Positions 15,844 through 24,388 of a stretch of 64,000 nt of DNA are shown here, one piece after another (within the stretch, counting starts at the first letter, position 1; each line of letters begins with the position of its first letter). The translations under genes were made by a program, and so were the position numbers. The stretch spans positions 1,777,001 through 1,841,000 of the forward strand of contig NZ_JBBOUK010000001.1 in assembly GCF_038006045.1 (NCBI RefSeq). Direction: 5' to 3'. A model generated the notes under the pieces. It had not been told where the DNA came from. It worked only from the letters and a program-made list of their open reading frames with translations, and ran no database searches. The DNA comes from Exiguobacterium sp. FSL W8-0210 (GTDB taxonomy: Bacteria > Bacillota > Bacilli > Exiguobacteriales > Exiguobacteriaceae).

Positions 15844-16410
15844 TTAAATTTTTTCAAGAAAATATTCGTTTGCGAGTGGCAAGTGAATGACTTCGATCCC
15901 ACTCTGCCTCATCAGGTTCAACCCGTCCCCGTATTCATACCCTGTCGAATAGACGACCCGATCGATTTTAGAGGCAATCAGCGCCAAACTACATGCATGA
16001 CACGGACTATGGGTGACATAAGCGGTCGCATGACGCGCACTCGTCGAATCGGCTGCCAGCTTACCGAGCGCGTTGATTTCAGCATGAATCTCGTGTTGTT
16101 TCGACCATTCATGGTGTTCTTCTTGATTTTCGCACCGATAAAAAAGAATCCCGTTTCGTTCAATCGATTCTTCAACCACCGGGTGGTCAGGTCGTGATGT
16201 ATAGAGAATACCCTCTTGCTTTAAGTAAATTTCGTTGCAATTCACATGCTGACTAGGTGTTCCGTTTATCCCAATCGAAATCGGCTTTTCATCTTTGACG
16301 ATGACACAGGCAACAGATTTCGAGGCACATTTAGAATGACGATCTGCCATCATCCGTGCGAATAATAACCATGTCGTATCCCATTGCAGCTGTTTCTCTT
16401 CACTTTTCAT
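15844..16410 (-). CDS. Deoxycytidylate deaminase-family protein (dCMP deaminase / ComEB-like)
   Basis: Encodes 188 residues. The zinc-dependent cytidine/deoxycytidylate deaminase motifs are intact: IHAEINAL (His ligand and catalytic Glu, about residues 107-114) and SPCHAC (two Cys ligands, about 134-139). A further Cys/His group (ADRHSKCASKSVACVIV, HVNCNEIYLK) in the N-terminal half matches dCMP deaminases with an extra zinc site. It would convert dCMP to dUMP, feeding ThyA. The ATG follows AAGGAAGG. It is monocistronic; the downstream cre promoter belongs to a separate small unit. Confidence 0.88.
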   Translation of the reverse strand: MKSEEKQLQWDTTWLLFARMMADRHSKCASKSVACVIVKDEKPISIGINGTPSQHVNCNEIYLKQEGILYTSRPDHPVVEESIERNGILFYRCENQEEHHEWSKQHEIHAEINALGKLAADSTSARHATAYVTHSPCHACSLALIASKIDRVVYSTGYEYGDGLNLMRQSGIEVIHLPLANEYFLEKI

Positions 16411-16435
16411 TCCTAATCCTTCCTTTCATGAAGGA

Positions 16436-16461
16436 AAGGAACACGAAAAATCGTGTTCCTT
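16436..16461 (-). terminator. Terminator hairpin overlapping the telA stop codon
   Basis: AAGGAACACGA and TCGTGTTCCTT arms; the minus-strand T-tract is interrupted (TTTCCTTC). Confidence 0.65.
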
Positions 16462-17668
16462 AGTATGGTCGATTCGGTAATTCTCTGCTTTTTGAAGCGA
16501 CTTCGATGACTTTTTGTTTCAGTTCGTTCTCCATTCGTTCTAACTCATGCTCCGCATCACGACGCTTTTGTTTTCCTTCTTGTTGGATGCGTAATGTCTC
16601 ATCGAGTGTCTCAATCAAGTTTTGATGTGCAACCTTTAACGATTCAACAGATACGATACCTTTTTCGTTTTCTTCCGCAATTTCAATTGACGATTCCTTC
16701 AGCAACTTCGAATTTTGCTCAAGTAACTGGTTCGTAGTATTGGTGACATCCTTCTGCATTTCAAGCGCTGCCTTTTGACGCGACAGACTCAAAGATAGGA
16801 CAACTTGGTTCTTCCAAAGTGGAATCGTATTGACGACGGCTGATTCAATTTTTTCCGCTAGAATTTGGTTGTTTTGTTGAATGACACGAATTTGCGGTGC
16901 CATCTGCAAGCTAATCGTTCGAGATAATTTTAAATCATGGATTTTCTTTTCAAAACGATCCGTCAATTGAATCAAGTCATTTAATTCCTGTAACTTCGTT
17001 TGATCCCGCGATACCTCGACTTCTGTTCGTAACGGTTCGATTTCATGTTGACGAACGTGAGCAATTTTCGTTTCGCCGGCTGCAATATAGACGTTCAATT
17101 CTTCGAAATAACGCTTGTTCTTTTGATACATTTGATCAAGTAGCGTAATATCCTTCATTAAACCAAATTTCGATCGATCAAGATTGTGTACGACTTCTTC
17201 CAGATACGCACTCATTTTCTCGTATTGCAAGAAGTACGTTTCCGCTTTTTTCTTCGCCCGACCAATGACCGGTACGTTCGACCAGAAACTCTTTTTTTCT
17301 TGGAGCGTGTCTGGATCCATTTGGCGGACACGTTGCATTAAATCACTCAACAATTTTCCCGCTTCGCCGCCATCCTTCATCTTCACTTCACTTAAGACTT
17401 GATCAGAGAATTGGGATAACTCACGTTGAACAGGCGCGCCAAACTGCATGACAGCATCTGTTTTCTGAAGATCAATCACCTGTAGTAGACGTTCGATCTT
17501 TTGTCGTTGTTCTGACGGAACATCTGAAGGAATCATCTCTTCGACCGGACGTGCCGGCATTTTAGGTGGTGTCTCTGCTACATTCAAATCGACCGATGGA
17601 TCAGAAATCGTCGGTTGCTCTTGCTCATCAGGCCATTGTTGCCATGTATCTTTATCAGAATGGGTCAT
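16460..17668 (-). CDS. telA: Toxic anion resistance protein TelA family
   Basis: Encodes 402 residues. It is mostly alpha-helical and charged, matching the TelA family (B. subtilis YceH): KSFWSNVPVIGRAKKKAETYF and the C-terminal VVNTIPLWKNQVVLSLSLSRQ region are typical. TelA proteins are linked to tellurite and other cell-envelope stress, probably at the membrane surface; mechanism unknown. The ATG at 17668 follows AGGAGG and overlaps the xpaC 3' end by 14 nt. The xpaC-telA pairing is seen in B. subtilis and other Bacilli. Confidence 0.88.
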   Translation of the reverse strand: MTHSDKDTWQQWPDEQEQPTISDPSVDLNVAETPPKMPARPVEEMIPSDVPSEQRQKIERLLQVIDLQKTDAVMQFGAPVQRELSQFSDQVLSEVKMKDGGEAGKLLSDLMQRVRQMDPDTLQEKKSFWSNVPVIGRAKKKAETYFLQYEKMSAYLEEVVHNLDRSKFGLMKDITLLDQMYQKNKRYFEELNVYIAAGETKIAHVRQHEIEPLRTEVEVSRDQTKLQELNDLIQLTDRFEKKIHDLKLSRTISLQMAPQIRVIQQNNQILAEKIESAVVNTIPLWKNQVVLSLSLSRQKAALEMQKDVTNTTNQLLEQNSKLLKESSIEIAEENEKGIVSVESLKVAHQNLIETLDETLRIQQEGKQKRRDAEHELERMENELKQKVIEVASKSRELPNRPY

Positions 17669-18398
17669 GTCGGTAACTCTCCTCCTGTTTTCGTTGTTCA
17701 GTCTCTTGCGCCAGTACCTTTTCAATCGTCAAAAGTTCCCGTTCTAAATCAACGGTGTCTCCTTCAAGCAACAAGGTTTGTTGCTGTTTCAGCTTTTGAC
17801 CGATCATCTTTAAGTTCGAAATCAATTGATTTTTCGTATCCAATTGAACTTGGGCACCACGGCGTTCCAAATCGGCATATTTTTCTGAAATCGACAATAA
17901 GGAATCCAAGTAGAATGTAAAGAAGTCCCGAACTTTTTTGACGTCGCGTGGACTTTCATATAATTCCTCGAACAATACATGCGCTTCACGAGAGACGATT
18001 CGCATCTCGCTTCTAATTTCGCTATCTCGAATGGACGGAACGATTTGATCGTACGTCTGGATTTTCGCAAATCCTTCTTCGATTGTCCGCTGCAATACTT
18101 GAAGCTCCAAATCATCCGTCTCTTCAAAACGGCGTGTCGCCCGTTCTGGTTTTAAAATGACACTTCCGACGAATTCCTCTTCATCGTCAAGAAGTAATTT
18201 CTTTTTCACATTTTTCCGCTTGATTTCAGTCGACTTCCGTTCTGTCCGATATCGTCGACCTGGTTTTGTCCGGTAACCGCTCCAAATGAACCACAAACCA
18301 AGAGCGATGAAGATTCCCGAGAAGTTGAACGTATCGGCTAATTGTAGAAATACGAACATCATACCGATGGAACCAAATATCCACCATGAAGACTTCAT
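17655..18398 (-). CDS. xpaC: XpaC-family protein (5-bromo-4-chloroindolyl phosphate hydrolysis protein)
   Basis: Encodes 247 residues. Two hydrophobic segments (about 3-17 and 24-42) anchor it in the membrane; the rest is a charged helical cytosolic domain with DLELQVLQRTIEEGF and FFTFYLDSLLSISEKYADL, typical of XpaC. The enzymatic name is historical; the true function is unclear, and pairing with telA suggests envelope stress. The ATG follows GAGGGGATGAC. It ends inside telA by 14 nt. Confidence 0.85.
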   Translation of the reverse strand: MKSSWWIFGSIGMMFVFLQLADTFNFSGIFIALGLWFIWSGYRTKPGRRYRTERKSTEIKRKNVKKKLLLDDEEEFVGSVILKPERATRRFEETDDLELQVLQRTIEEGFAKIQTYDQIVPSIRDSEIRSEMRIVSREAHVLFEELYESPRDVKKVRDFFTFYLDSLLSISEKYADLERRGAQVQLDTKNQLISNLKMIGQKLKQQQTLLLEGDTVDLERELLTIEKVLAQETEQRKQEESYRHDPF

Positions 18399-18602
18399 GT
18401 CATCCCCTCTTCCTTCGTGCTGATTCTTCTATCAGGTTTACGTGTCTTTATTTTAACATTACGTACGGTCTAACAAAAAGTTTCCCGTTTTTGCGAAATG
18501 TTACGCCTCATGTATTCATATTTCACCATACTTTTTAACGAATGACATCAGGCTGAAGAATGAACTGTTCAGGCTTTTCTGTTTGATATCCTTTCATGAC
18601 AA

Positions 18603-18637
18603 ATAAGGTAGTCGACAATTTTAGTCGACTACCTTAT
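18603..18637 (-). terminator. Terminator-like hairpin after the NSS transporter gene
   Basis: ATAAGGTAGTCGAC and GTCGACTACCTTAT arms form a perfect 14-bp stem. The minus-strand T-tract is weak (TTATTTGTC). Confidence 0.65.
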
Positions 18638-18654
18638 GGAGAATACTTCATTTA

Positions 18655-19998
18655 TTATCCGAACAACGGCCAAACAAGAATAATGAGGATCGCAATTGGA
18701 CTTAGGTAACATACACTCAGTCGCCAGATTGGGACCATTTTTTTCATCATTGGGCTAGTAACCAATTCTTGTTCGACAAGTGCACGGTCTAACTTAAAGC
18801 CAGCAAAAATCGAAATTAATAATGCACCGATTGGCATTAAAATATTCGAGACTAGGAAATCAACGCTATCAAAGAACGTTTTCCCCATGAACTGCGCATC
18901 ACCTAAGATTCCGAACGAAAGCGCGGACGGAATCCCGACGATTGCAATCGCTAGTGTCGCAAGCCATGTCGTCCGTTTTTTATCACGCATCGTCGCGTTT
19001 TCTTTACGATCCGTTAAGGAAGCAACAACGACCTCAAGCATAGCGATCGATGACGTGATCGATGCGAAAGCAAATAGAAGGAAGAACAATGTTAAGAACA
19101 ACGAGCCAAACTGGATCTGACTGAAAACAGTCGGCAATACGATGAAAAGTAATGCCGGTCCTTCTGCAGGGTCAAGACCCGAAGCAAAAACAGCTGGGAA
19201 AATCGCGAATCCAGCTAATAATGAGACGGCGACATTCATTGTAACGATCCAAGCTGCAGAACGATTAATCTCTCCACGTTCCTTCATATAGGAAGCGTAT
19301 GTCAGCATCGCTGATACACCGAGCGATAGTGAGAAGAACGCTTGACCGAGTGCACTGAGCACTGATGTTCGATTCAGGACCGAGAAATCAGGCTGTATGA
19401 AGAATTTAACACCTTCCATTGCACCATCGAGTGTCAAAGAACGGACAACAAGAACAATGAAACAAACAAATAATAAAGGCATCATGATTTTACTCATTTT
19501 TTCAATACCAGATTGAACACCACGTAAGACGATCCAACACGTCAATGCGAGGAAAATCAATTGTCCTGAAATGACATAGAGCGGTGAGGCAGAAATCGTG
19601 CCGAACAGTTCACCAAGCGCACCACTGTCCATCGTCGTTAAACGACCAGTAAACCCTAGAATGGTATAAATCAATACCCATCCACCAATGACGCTGTAGA
19701 AAGAGAGCAACAAGAAACAGGCGATGACACCAAGGACACCAATGAACGTGAACTTCTTATGGCCAAGCTCCGAGAATGCTCGAAGTGCTGTTTTCCCGCT
19801 CGTTCGACCGATTAAAAATTCGGCAATCAAGACAGGCAGTCCCAGCAGTAAGGTAAACACGAGGAATAAGAGTAAAAACGCGCCTCCTCCGTTCGTTCCA
19901 GTCGTGTACGGAAATTTCCAAATGGCCCCCAGACCAATGGCGGATCCCGCTGCTGCTAAAATAAATCCAACTTTTGAAGCCCATGCGTTTCCTTTCAT
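18655..19998 (-). CDS. Sodium:neurotransmitter symporter (NSS/SNF) family transporter
   Basis: Encodes 447 residues with about eleven to twelve membrane segments. The N-terminal GFILAAAGSAIGLGAIWKFPY is the NSS signature that forms the Na+/substrate site in TM1, and GGGAFLLLFLVF is TM2. It probably co-transports an amino acid with Na+; the substrate cannot be read from sequence. The ATG at 19998 follows AAAGGAGGTG; an upstream GTG-like extension has no ribosome site. It appears monocistronic. Confidence 0.92.
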   Translation of the reverse strand: MKGNAWASKVGFILAAAGSAIGLGAIWKFPYTTGTNGGGAFLLLFLVFTLLLGLPVLIAEFLIGRTSGKTALRAFSELGHKKFTFIGVLGVIACFLLLSFYSVIGGWVLIYTILGFTGRLTTMDSGALGELFGTISASPLYVISGQLIFLALTCWIVLRGVQSGIEKMSKIMMPLLFVCFIVLVVRSLTLDGAMEGVKFFIQPDFSVLNRTSVLSALGQAFFSLSLGVSAMLTYASYMKERGEINRSAAWIVTMNVAVSLLAGFAIFPAVFASGLDPAEGPALLFIVLPTVFSQIQFGSLFLTLFFLLFAFASITSSIAMLEVVVASLTDRKENATMRDKKRTTWLATLAIAIVGIPSALSFGILGDAQFMGKTFFDSVDFLVSNILMPIGALLISIFAGFKLDRALVEQELVTSPMMKKMVPIWRLSVCYLSPIAILIILVWPLFG

Positions 19999-20122
19999 GG
20001 TGCTCCACCTCCTTTTCAAAATACTTTTTCATTGTACAGAAAGAATCCGTGAAAGTCATCCTTTATCAAATATTTTCTTTAAAGCGTCAAAGCATAACCG
20101 CATACGCGTGTTGAATAATCAC

Positions 20123-20162
20123 TAAAAAAGAGAAGATCGTATACTTTTACGACCTTCTCTTC
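20123..20162 (-). terminator. Terminator of the lipid kinase gene
   Basis: GAAGAGAAGGTCGTA and its complement with a small loop, followed on the minus strand by TTTTTTAG. Confidence 0.8.
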
Positions 20163-20174
20163 CTTCCAATTTTA

Positions 20175-21047
20175 TTATAGAGTGTCTCCATACATTCGGA
20201 GAAACTCTGGTAATACTTTGACTGTCACTGGTGTATGAATCGCTTTTTCACCATCTGTATCAATGACTTTTGCATCTTTCGTTTTCAACTGAAAACCGCT
20301 TGTCAGGATATGCGTAAAGGAAGGATCATTGGCAAGACCGATTTTTTGAAGGATCACATCACGAATAGTCGTCAAGTTTACTTCATCGACGATGACTAAA
20401 TCAAGTTTCCCATCGTTATATGCTCCATCTGACAAGTTTGTTTCGATTCCACCGAGCGATTCTCCATTTGCCGCAAGGATTAGTACCGCTTCGCCTGTCA
20501 TATGACGACCTTCGTCTAAGATTAATTCATATTCAAATGGTTTTGCTTCTAGACTCGAACGAATCGTCGATAGATAATAACCCATCTTACCAAGACGTGC
20601 TTTTTCTTCCGTATCGATTCCAATTGATGCTTCTGCGACAAGACCAACGCCAAGGAAATTCAAGAAATAGCTATCTTCGACTTGTCCGAGATCAACTTGA
20701 ACGACATGTTGCATCGCAATCGCTTCCGCGGCAAGGCGCGGCGCCATCGGCAACCCGAGTGTTCGTGCGAAATCATTACAAGTACCTCCAGGAATGATCC
20801 CAAGAATTGGTCGCTCGTCTAGTTTTGCGACGCCGTTGATTGTTTCAAAGACCGTTCCATCTCCACCAATGACGACGACGGCATCAAACGAAGATGATTC
20901 TTCCGCAAAATGCATCGCATCGCCGGCTTGTTTCGTATTTTTAATGACGATTTCATCGAACAATGTACTTAACGGTTCGATGACTTCTCCAAGTAATCCC
21001 ATACCATTCATGCCCGCTGTTGGATTACTGATCAGTAATAGCTTCAT
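20175..21047 (-). CDS. Diacylglycerol/lipid kinase (DgkB/YegS family)
   Basis: Encodes 290 residues. VVVIGGDGTVFETINGV (about residues 56-72) carries the GGDGT nucleotide-binding motif and PGGTCNDFARTLGLP (about 86-100) the second conserved loop. It phosphorylates diacylglycerol or a related lipid at the inner membrane face, recycling phospholipid headgroup products. Substrate identity is inferred. Its ATG overlaps the stop of the upstream permease fusion gene (ATGA), an unusual coupling of a lipid kinase to an osmolyte-type ABC operon. Confidence 0.88.
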   Translation of the reverse strand: MKLLLISNPTAGMNGMGLLGEVIEPLSTLFDEIVIKNTKQAGDAMHFAEESSSFDAVVVIGGDGTVFETINGVAKLDERPILGIIPGGTCNDFARTLGLPMAPRLAAEAIAMQHVVQVDLGQVEDSYFLNFLGVGLVAEASIGIDTEEKARLGKMGYYLSTIRSSLEAKPFEYELILDEGRHMTGEAVLILAANGESLGGIETNLSDGAYNDGKLDLVIVDEVNLTTIRDVILQKIGLANDPSFTHILTSGFQLKTKDAKVIDTDGEKAIHTPVTVKVLPEFLRMYGDTL

Positions 21048-22186
21048 TGAATGATGCCTTCTTTCTTCAGATAATCACGAGCGACTTCATTCGCTGTTTT
21101 CCCACCATATGCGACCGCTTCATTCATTTTGGACATCTCTTCATCAGAAATTTTACCTGACAATTGCTCAAGTGCTTGTTTTACTTCTGGATACTCCTCG
21201 ATCGTCTCTTGACGCAGAAGAGGAGCCCCTTCGTACGGCGGGAATAATTGCTGGTCGTCTTTTAGGACCACCATGTCGTATTTCGCGATTTCTGGATCCG
21301 TTGAGTAAGCATCAATGACATCGATTTCACCTGATTCGATTGCTTTATAGACGAAGGTCGTCTTCCCGAAGTTCGGTTTGACTTGTACCGTCAAATCCGT
21401 TTCATCTTCAATGACAATCTTATACATGTTCATTAAAATTTCCGGTTCTACACCTAGTTTTCCAGCGACGACGAGATCTGGTCGTTCACTACGACCGAAG
21501 GCAAAAGGTGCGACGACGATCGCAACCATTAAGACGACTGCCGTCACGAGACGTGCTGTTTGTCGTTTACGAGTCGCTACTTCCGTTTGACGTAATAAGC
21601 CATCAAATAAAAGCGCGAGCAGTGCTGCCGGAATCGCACCGAGCAATAATAGATAGTTATCGTTACGGTCAATCCCGAGGAGAATGATCGAGCCTAATCC
21701 TCCAGCACCAATCAAGGCAGCAATCGTCGCTGTACCAATGATCAGTACCATCGCGGTCCGAATCCCGGCCATCATGACAGGTAAAGCTAGTGGGAGCTCG
21801 ACTTTCCAAAGGCTCTGCATCGGAGTCATCCCACATGCGCGTGCCGCTTCCTTAATTGAAGGATCGACTTCGGCAAGCCCTGTATAAGTGTTTCGAACGA
21901 TCGGTAATAAAGAATACAAGACAAGTGCAATAATCGACGGTACTGTACCAATCCCGACAAGTGGTATCATCAAACCGAGTAATGCGAGTGATGGAATCGT
22001 TTGGATGACTGAGGTCACACCAATCGACCACTCACTCAGACGTTTGTTACGTGATAAGTAAATCCCAAGCGGAATAGCGATTACACAGGCAATGAGCAAG
22101 GAGATGACAGATAATTGGATATGTTCGATCAATGCTTGAAGCAGTTCGCTCTTTCGGTCTTGATACGTCTCCAGCAATCCGTTCAT
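21044..22186 (-). CDS. Quaternary-amine-type ABC transporter permease fused to a shortened substrate-binding domain
   Basis: Encodes 380 residues. About 1-215 is an OpuB/OpuC-type permease with six membrane segments and EAARACGMTPMQSLWKVELP, the EAA loop contacting the ATPase. About 235-380 is an OpuAC-like binding domain, but it reads IEDETDLTVQVKPNFGKTTF, then AIESGEIDVIDAYSTD and FFPPY-like LFPPYEGAP. In homologues about 125 residues separate the first and second SG(D/E)IDV-type segments, and permease-binding fusions are near 505 residues. The ligand site is therefore probably incomplete. The frame is intact. ATGA overlaps join it to the ATPase and lipid kinase genes. Confidence 0.85.
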   Translation of the reverse strand: MNGLLETYQDRKSELLQALIEHIQLSVISLLIACVIAIPLGIYLSRNKRLSEWSIGVTSVIQTIPSLALLGLMIPLVGIGTVPSIIALVLYSLLPIVRNTYTGLAEVDPSIKEAARACGMTPMQSLWKVELPLALPVMMAGIRTAMVLIIGTATIAALIGAGGLGSIILLGIDRNDNYLLLLGAIPAALLALLFDGLLRQTEVATRKRQTARLVTAVVLMVAIVVAPFAFGRSERPDLVVAGKLGVEPEILMNMYKIVIEDETDLTVQVKPNFGKTTFVYKAIESGEIDVIDAYSTDPEIAKYDMVVLKDDQQLFPPYEGAPLLRQETIEEYPEVKQALEQLSGKISDEEMSKMNEAVAYGGKTANEVARDYLKKEGIIQ

Positions 22187-22914
22187 TCGATATTCCCCCT
22201 GACTTGACGCATGAATTCTTGAACGAACGGATCATTACTTGCTAATACCTCTTCCTTCGTACCGATGAAAGCGATCTCTCCAGCGTTCATCAGACAGATG
22301 CGACTGCCTAGTTTCAACGCTTCGTTCATATCGTGCGTGACGAACAAAATTGTTTTACCAAGCTCTTCGTTTAGATGCAACAAATCATTTTGTAATTGTT
22401 CCCGTGAAATGGGATCAAGAGCAGAAAATGGTTCGTCCATCAAGATGACGTCTTGTTCTGCTGCGAGTGCCCGCATAACCCCAACACGTTGTTGCTGTCC
22501 ACCAGAGAGTTCACTTGGATATTTTTTCTTAAGTGAGGTGTTTAATCCAGTCAACCGAAATAATTCATCGACCCGTTGTGCTACTTTCTCCTTATTCCAC
22601 TTCAATAACTCAGGCACGACGCTGACGTTTTCCTCAATCGTCATGTGTGGAAAGAGAGCGATCTGTTGTAAGACGTAGCCAATTCGCCGTCGAAGTTCAT
22701 GTTCATTGATCGACATGATCGGTTCACCATCGATCCAAATTTGTCCTTGCGTATGATCAATCAATCGATTGACCATTTTCATCGTCGTTGTTTTACCGCA
22801 TCCTGAAGGACCGATCAAACAAAAAATCTCGCCTTGTTCAACCGTAAAATTCACGTGTTGCACTGCCTTTGTTCCGTCTGCATACGTTTTGCCGACATCC
22901 TTGAATTCAATCAC
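22183..22914 (-). CDS. ABC transporter ATP-binding protein, glycine betaine/choline/ergothioneine type
   Basis: Encodes 243 residues. Walker A GPSGCGKTTTMKMVNRLI, Q-loop VLQQIALFPHMTIEENV, signature LSGGQQQRVGVMRAL and Walker B DVILMDEPFSALDP are intact, with VTHDMNEAL as H-loop. It drives import through the fused permease 21044-22186. Unlike OpuCA or OpuBA it stops before any CBS pair, as in EgtV-type ATPases. The start is GTG (22912-22914), with GAGGG 7 nt upstream; the frame is open further but lacks a ribosome site and the family starts here. Confidence 0.93.
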   Translation of the reverse strand: MIEFKDVGKTYADGTKAVQHVNFTVEQGEIFCLIGPSGCGKTTTMKMVNRLIDHTQGQIWIDGEPIMSINEHELRRRIGYVLQQIALFPHMTIEENVSVVPELLKWNKEKVAQRVDELFRLTGLNTSLKKKYPSELSGGQQQRVGVMRALAAEQDVILMDEPFSALDPISREQLQNDLLHLNEELGKTILFVTHDMNEALKLGSRICLMNAGEIAFIGTKEEVLASNDPFVQEFMRQVRGNIE

Positions 22915-23052
22915 GAACCATCCCTCGTTTCCCGGTTTATTATCTTTGTAAAATTCCCCTTTCTTGGACATTCTAAAACCTATTCCGTCCACTCTTTCCC
23001 CTGTTTTCTAAATCCAACATCGAACAGATCGTTATTATATTCTTCATCAAAA

Positions 23053-23083
23053 CAAAAAAGACGATGGAAACCATCCATCGCCT
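23053..23083 (-). terminator. Terminator of the 3D-domain gene
   Basis: Minus-strand GCGATGGA and TCCATCGTC arms followed by TTTTTTG. Confidence 0.78.
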
Positions 23084-23098
23084 ACCCATATACGCCTC

Positions 23099-23734
23099 TT
23101 ACTCGAACGTCACCGTGACATGACGGCGACCCCATTCTAAAGCTTCTTGTTTTGAACCGACAAGAAGATCCATGATTTTTCCGCGAATCGCACCACCTGT
23201 ATCGAGCGCAATCGCATCGCCGAAACCTTCTACATGTACCTTAGTTCCAAGCGGTACGACCGATGGATCGACAGCAACGATGCGACGCCCTTCGTATGTA
23301 ATCGTATTCGTGACGTCATAACCCGATGCCGTTAAGGCACGACCATTATACAAACGGCTTCCATTGTTTTCTGGATTCGTCGTATATGCTGTCGTCTCAA
23401 ACGTTTCCGTACGCTTTGTGGAACGGTCAGCGTTTGCTTGTGTTCGACTTTGTTTCTGTACCTGTCGTGCTTCCTTTTTGGCTTCTTGTACTGCTTTTGC
23501 TTTTTGCTCTGCTTCTGCTTTTTGCTTAGCCAAGGCTTTTAGACGCGCTTGTTTTTTCGCCTCTGCTTGTTCACGCTTCTCTTGAGCAGCTTGACGCTTC
23601 ATCTCTAATGGATTTTGTACGATCGTTTTCTCCGTACCGATCCCGATTTGTGCTGCCGACGCTTCGTGATGCGGCAAAAGAATAAATATGAATCCCGCTA
23701 AACAAAGGGATAAAAGGAATGATGTTCGTTTCAT
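23099..23734 (-). CDS. Secreted 3D-domain cell-wall protein (YocH-like)
   Basis: Encodes 211 residues. A signal peptide (about 1-26, ending EASAA) leads to an exported Ala/Lys/Glu/Gln-rich linker (about 35-105) of likely coiled-coil or wall-spanning type, then a 3D domain (about 120-211) with the three aspartates in VAVDPSVVPLGT, ALDTGGAIRG and KIMDLLVG. Such domains resemble the MltA lytic transglycosylase barrel, so peptidoglycan cleavage is likely. The ATG at 23734 follows AGAAAGG. WalR-type boxes upstream suggest control by the WalRK system, as for yocH. It ends with its own terminator. Confidence 0.82.
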   Translation of the reverse strand: MKRTSFLLSLCLAGFIFILLPHHEASAAQIGIGTEKTIVQNPLEMKRQAAQEKREQAEAKKQARLKALAKQKAEAEQKAKAVQEAKKEARQVQKQSRTQANADRSTKRTETFETTAYTTNPENNGSRLYNGRALTASGYDVTNTITYEGRRIVAVDPSVVPLGTKVHVEGFGDAIALDTGGAIRGKIMDLLVGSKQEALEWGRRHVTVTFE

Positions 23735-23820
23735 GTTGATGCCAACCTTTCTCGCCGTTTTACGACCCGCACAACGTATCACGGTGACAAATAGTTTGAA
23801 AAGCGAACACCATGAATTGA

Positions 23821-23854
23821 AATATATCTGTCAAAAAGTAACGAAATGGTTACA
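23821..23854 (-). promoter_or_regulatory. Predicted promoter with proximal WalR box for the 3D-domain gene
   Basis: Minus-strand TGTAAC-CATTT-CGTTAC (23838-23854) fits TGTWAH-N5-TGTWAH with one mismatch. A TATATT -10 candidate (23821-23826) lies 11 nt downstream, with no good -35, as expected for an activator-dependent promoter. Confidence 0.55.
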
Positions 23855-23903
23855 CGCTTACAAAAAACGCTCTCAATCGTTGTGTATCAACGTTTTTATA
23901 TTT

Positions 23904-23948
23904 TGTAACCGTTCTGTTACGAATTAATCTTTGTTATTCTTTTGTAAT
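23904..23948 (+). promoter_or_regulatory. Two distal WalR-type boxes
   Basis: TGTAAC-CGTTC-TGTTAC (23904-23920) and TGTTAT-TCTTT-TGTAAT (23932-23948) both match TGTWAH-N5-TGTWAH exactly, 28 nt apart, on the opposite strand to the proximal box. They lie about 170-215 nt upstream of the 3D-domain start. Confidence 0.5.
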
Positions 23949-24044
23949 AAATGTATCTTTTCGATGTTTTCAGTCATTTTGTCCAATTCTTCAAAAATCA
24001 AAAGAATGTAGGATTTCATTATTATTCAGTTCGCTGGATGAACA

Positions 24045-24073
24045 TAAAAAACACACCAATTATGTGGTGTGCT
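24045..24073 (-). terminator. Probable original terminator of the DUF2187-like gene, now displaced
   Basis: Minus-strand CACACCA and TGGTGTG arms followed by TTTTTTATG. Half of the hairpin sequence is repeated at 24389-24407, right after the gene, without the second arm or T-tract. Confidence 0.6.
24055..24073 (+). repeat. 19-bp direct repeat, copy 1
   Basis: ACCAATTATGTGGTGTGCT, identical to 24389-24407. Confidence 0.85.
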
Positions 24074-24388
24074 GAGTTTGCAAACAAGATGGTCCTGCGG
24101 AACCAGTTGTTCCAATATGATGGTATGTTTTAATCGATGATGGTGATCTCTTTTACCCATTATGGGAAGTCTTCCTCCTTCTTCGTTTCTACTTTTTTAT
24201 ACCGAAAGAAAGAGGCGAGAAGCATTTTGTTCAATCGAAATCGCTTCCTAGAGAAAAACAAGCAGGAGCGACCCTGCAACGAAGTGAAGCGGCGCAATGC
24301 TTGTCCCAGGAAAACGATTCGAGATGAACAAAAAAGCGCAATCTTTCTCGTTAAGAGAAAAATTACGCTTTGTCTTAAGTCTGAGCAA
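24074..24388. repeat. Structured non-coding insert between direct repeats (MITE-like or RNA element)
   Basis: The centre is a long imperfect inverted repeat: 24222-24248 pairs with 24308-24337 (TTTTGTTCA, TCGAA, ATCG and TTCCT blocks). Inside it, ACAAGCA (24258-24264) pairs with TGCTTGT (24298-24304), and GCAGG/CCTGC forms an apical hairpin. A smaller GGAAC/GTTCC hairpin lies near 24100-24112. No transposase or reading frame with a ribosome site is present. I cannot assign a family. Confidence 0.5.
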
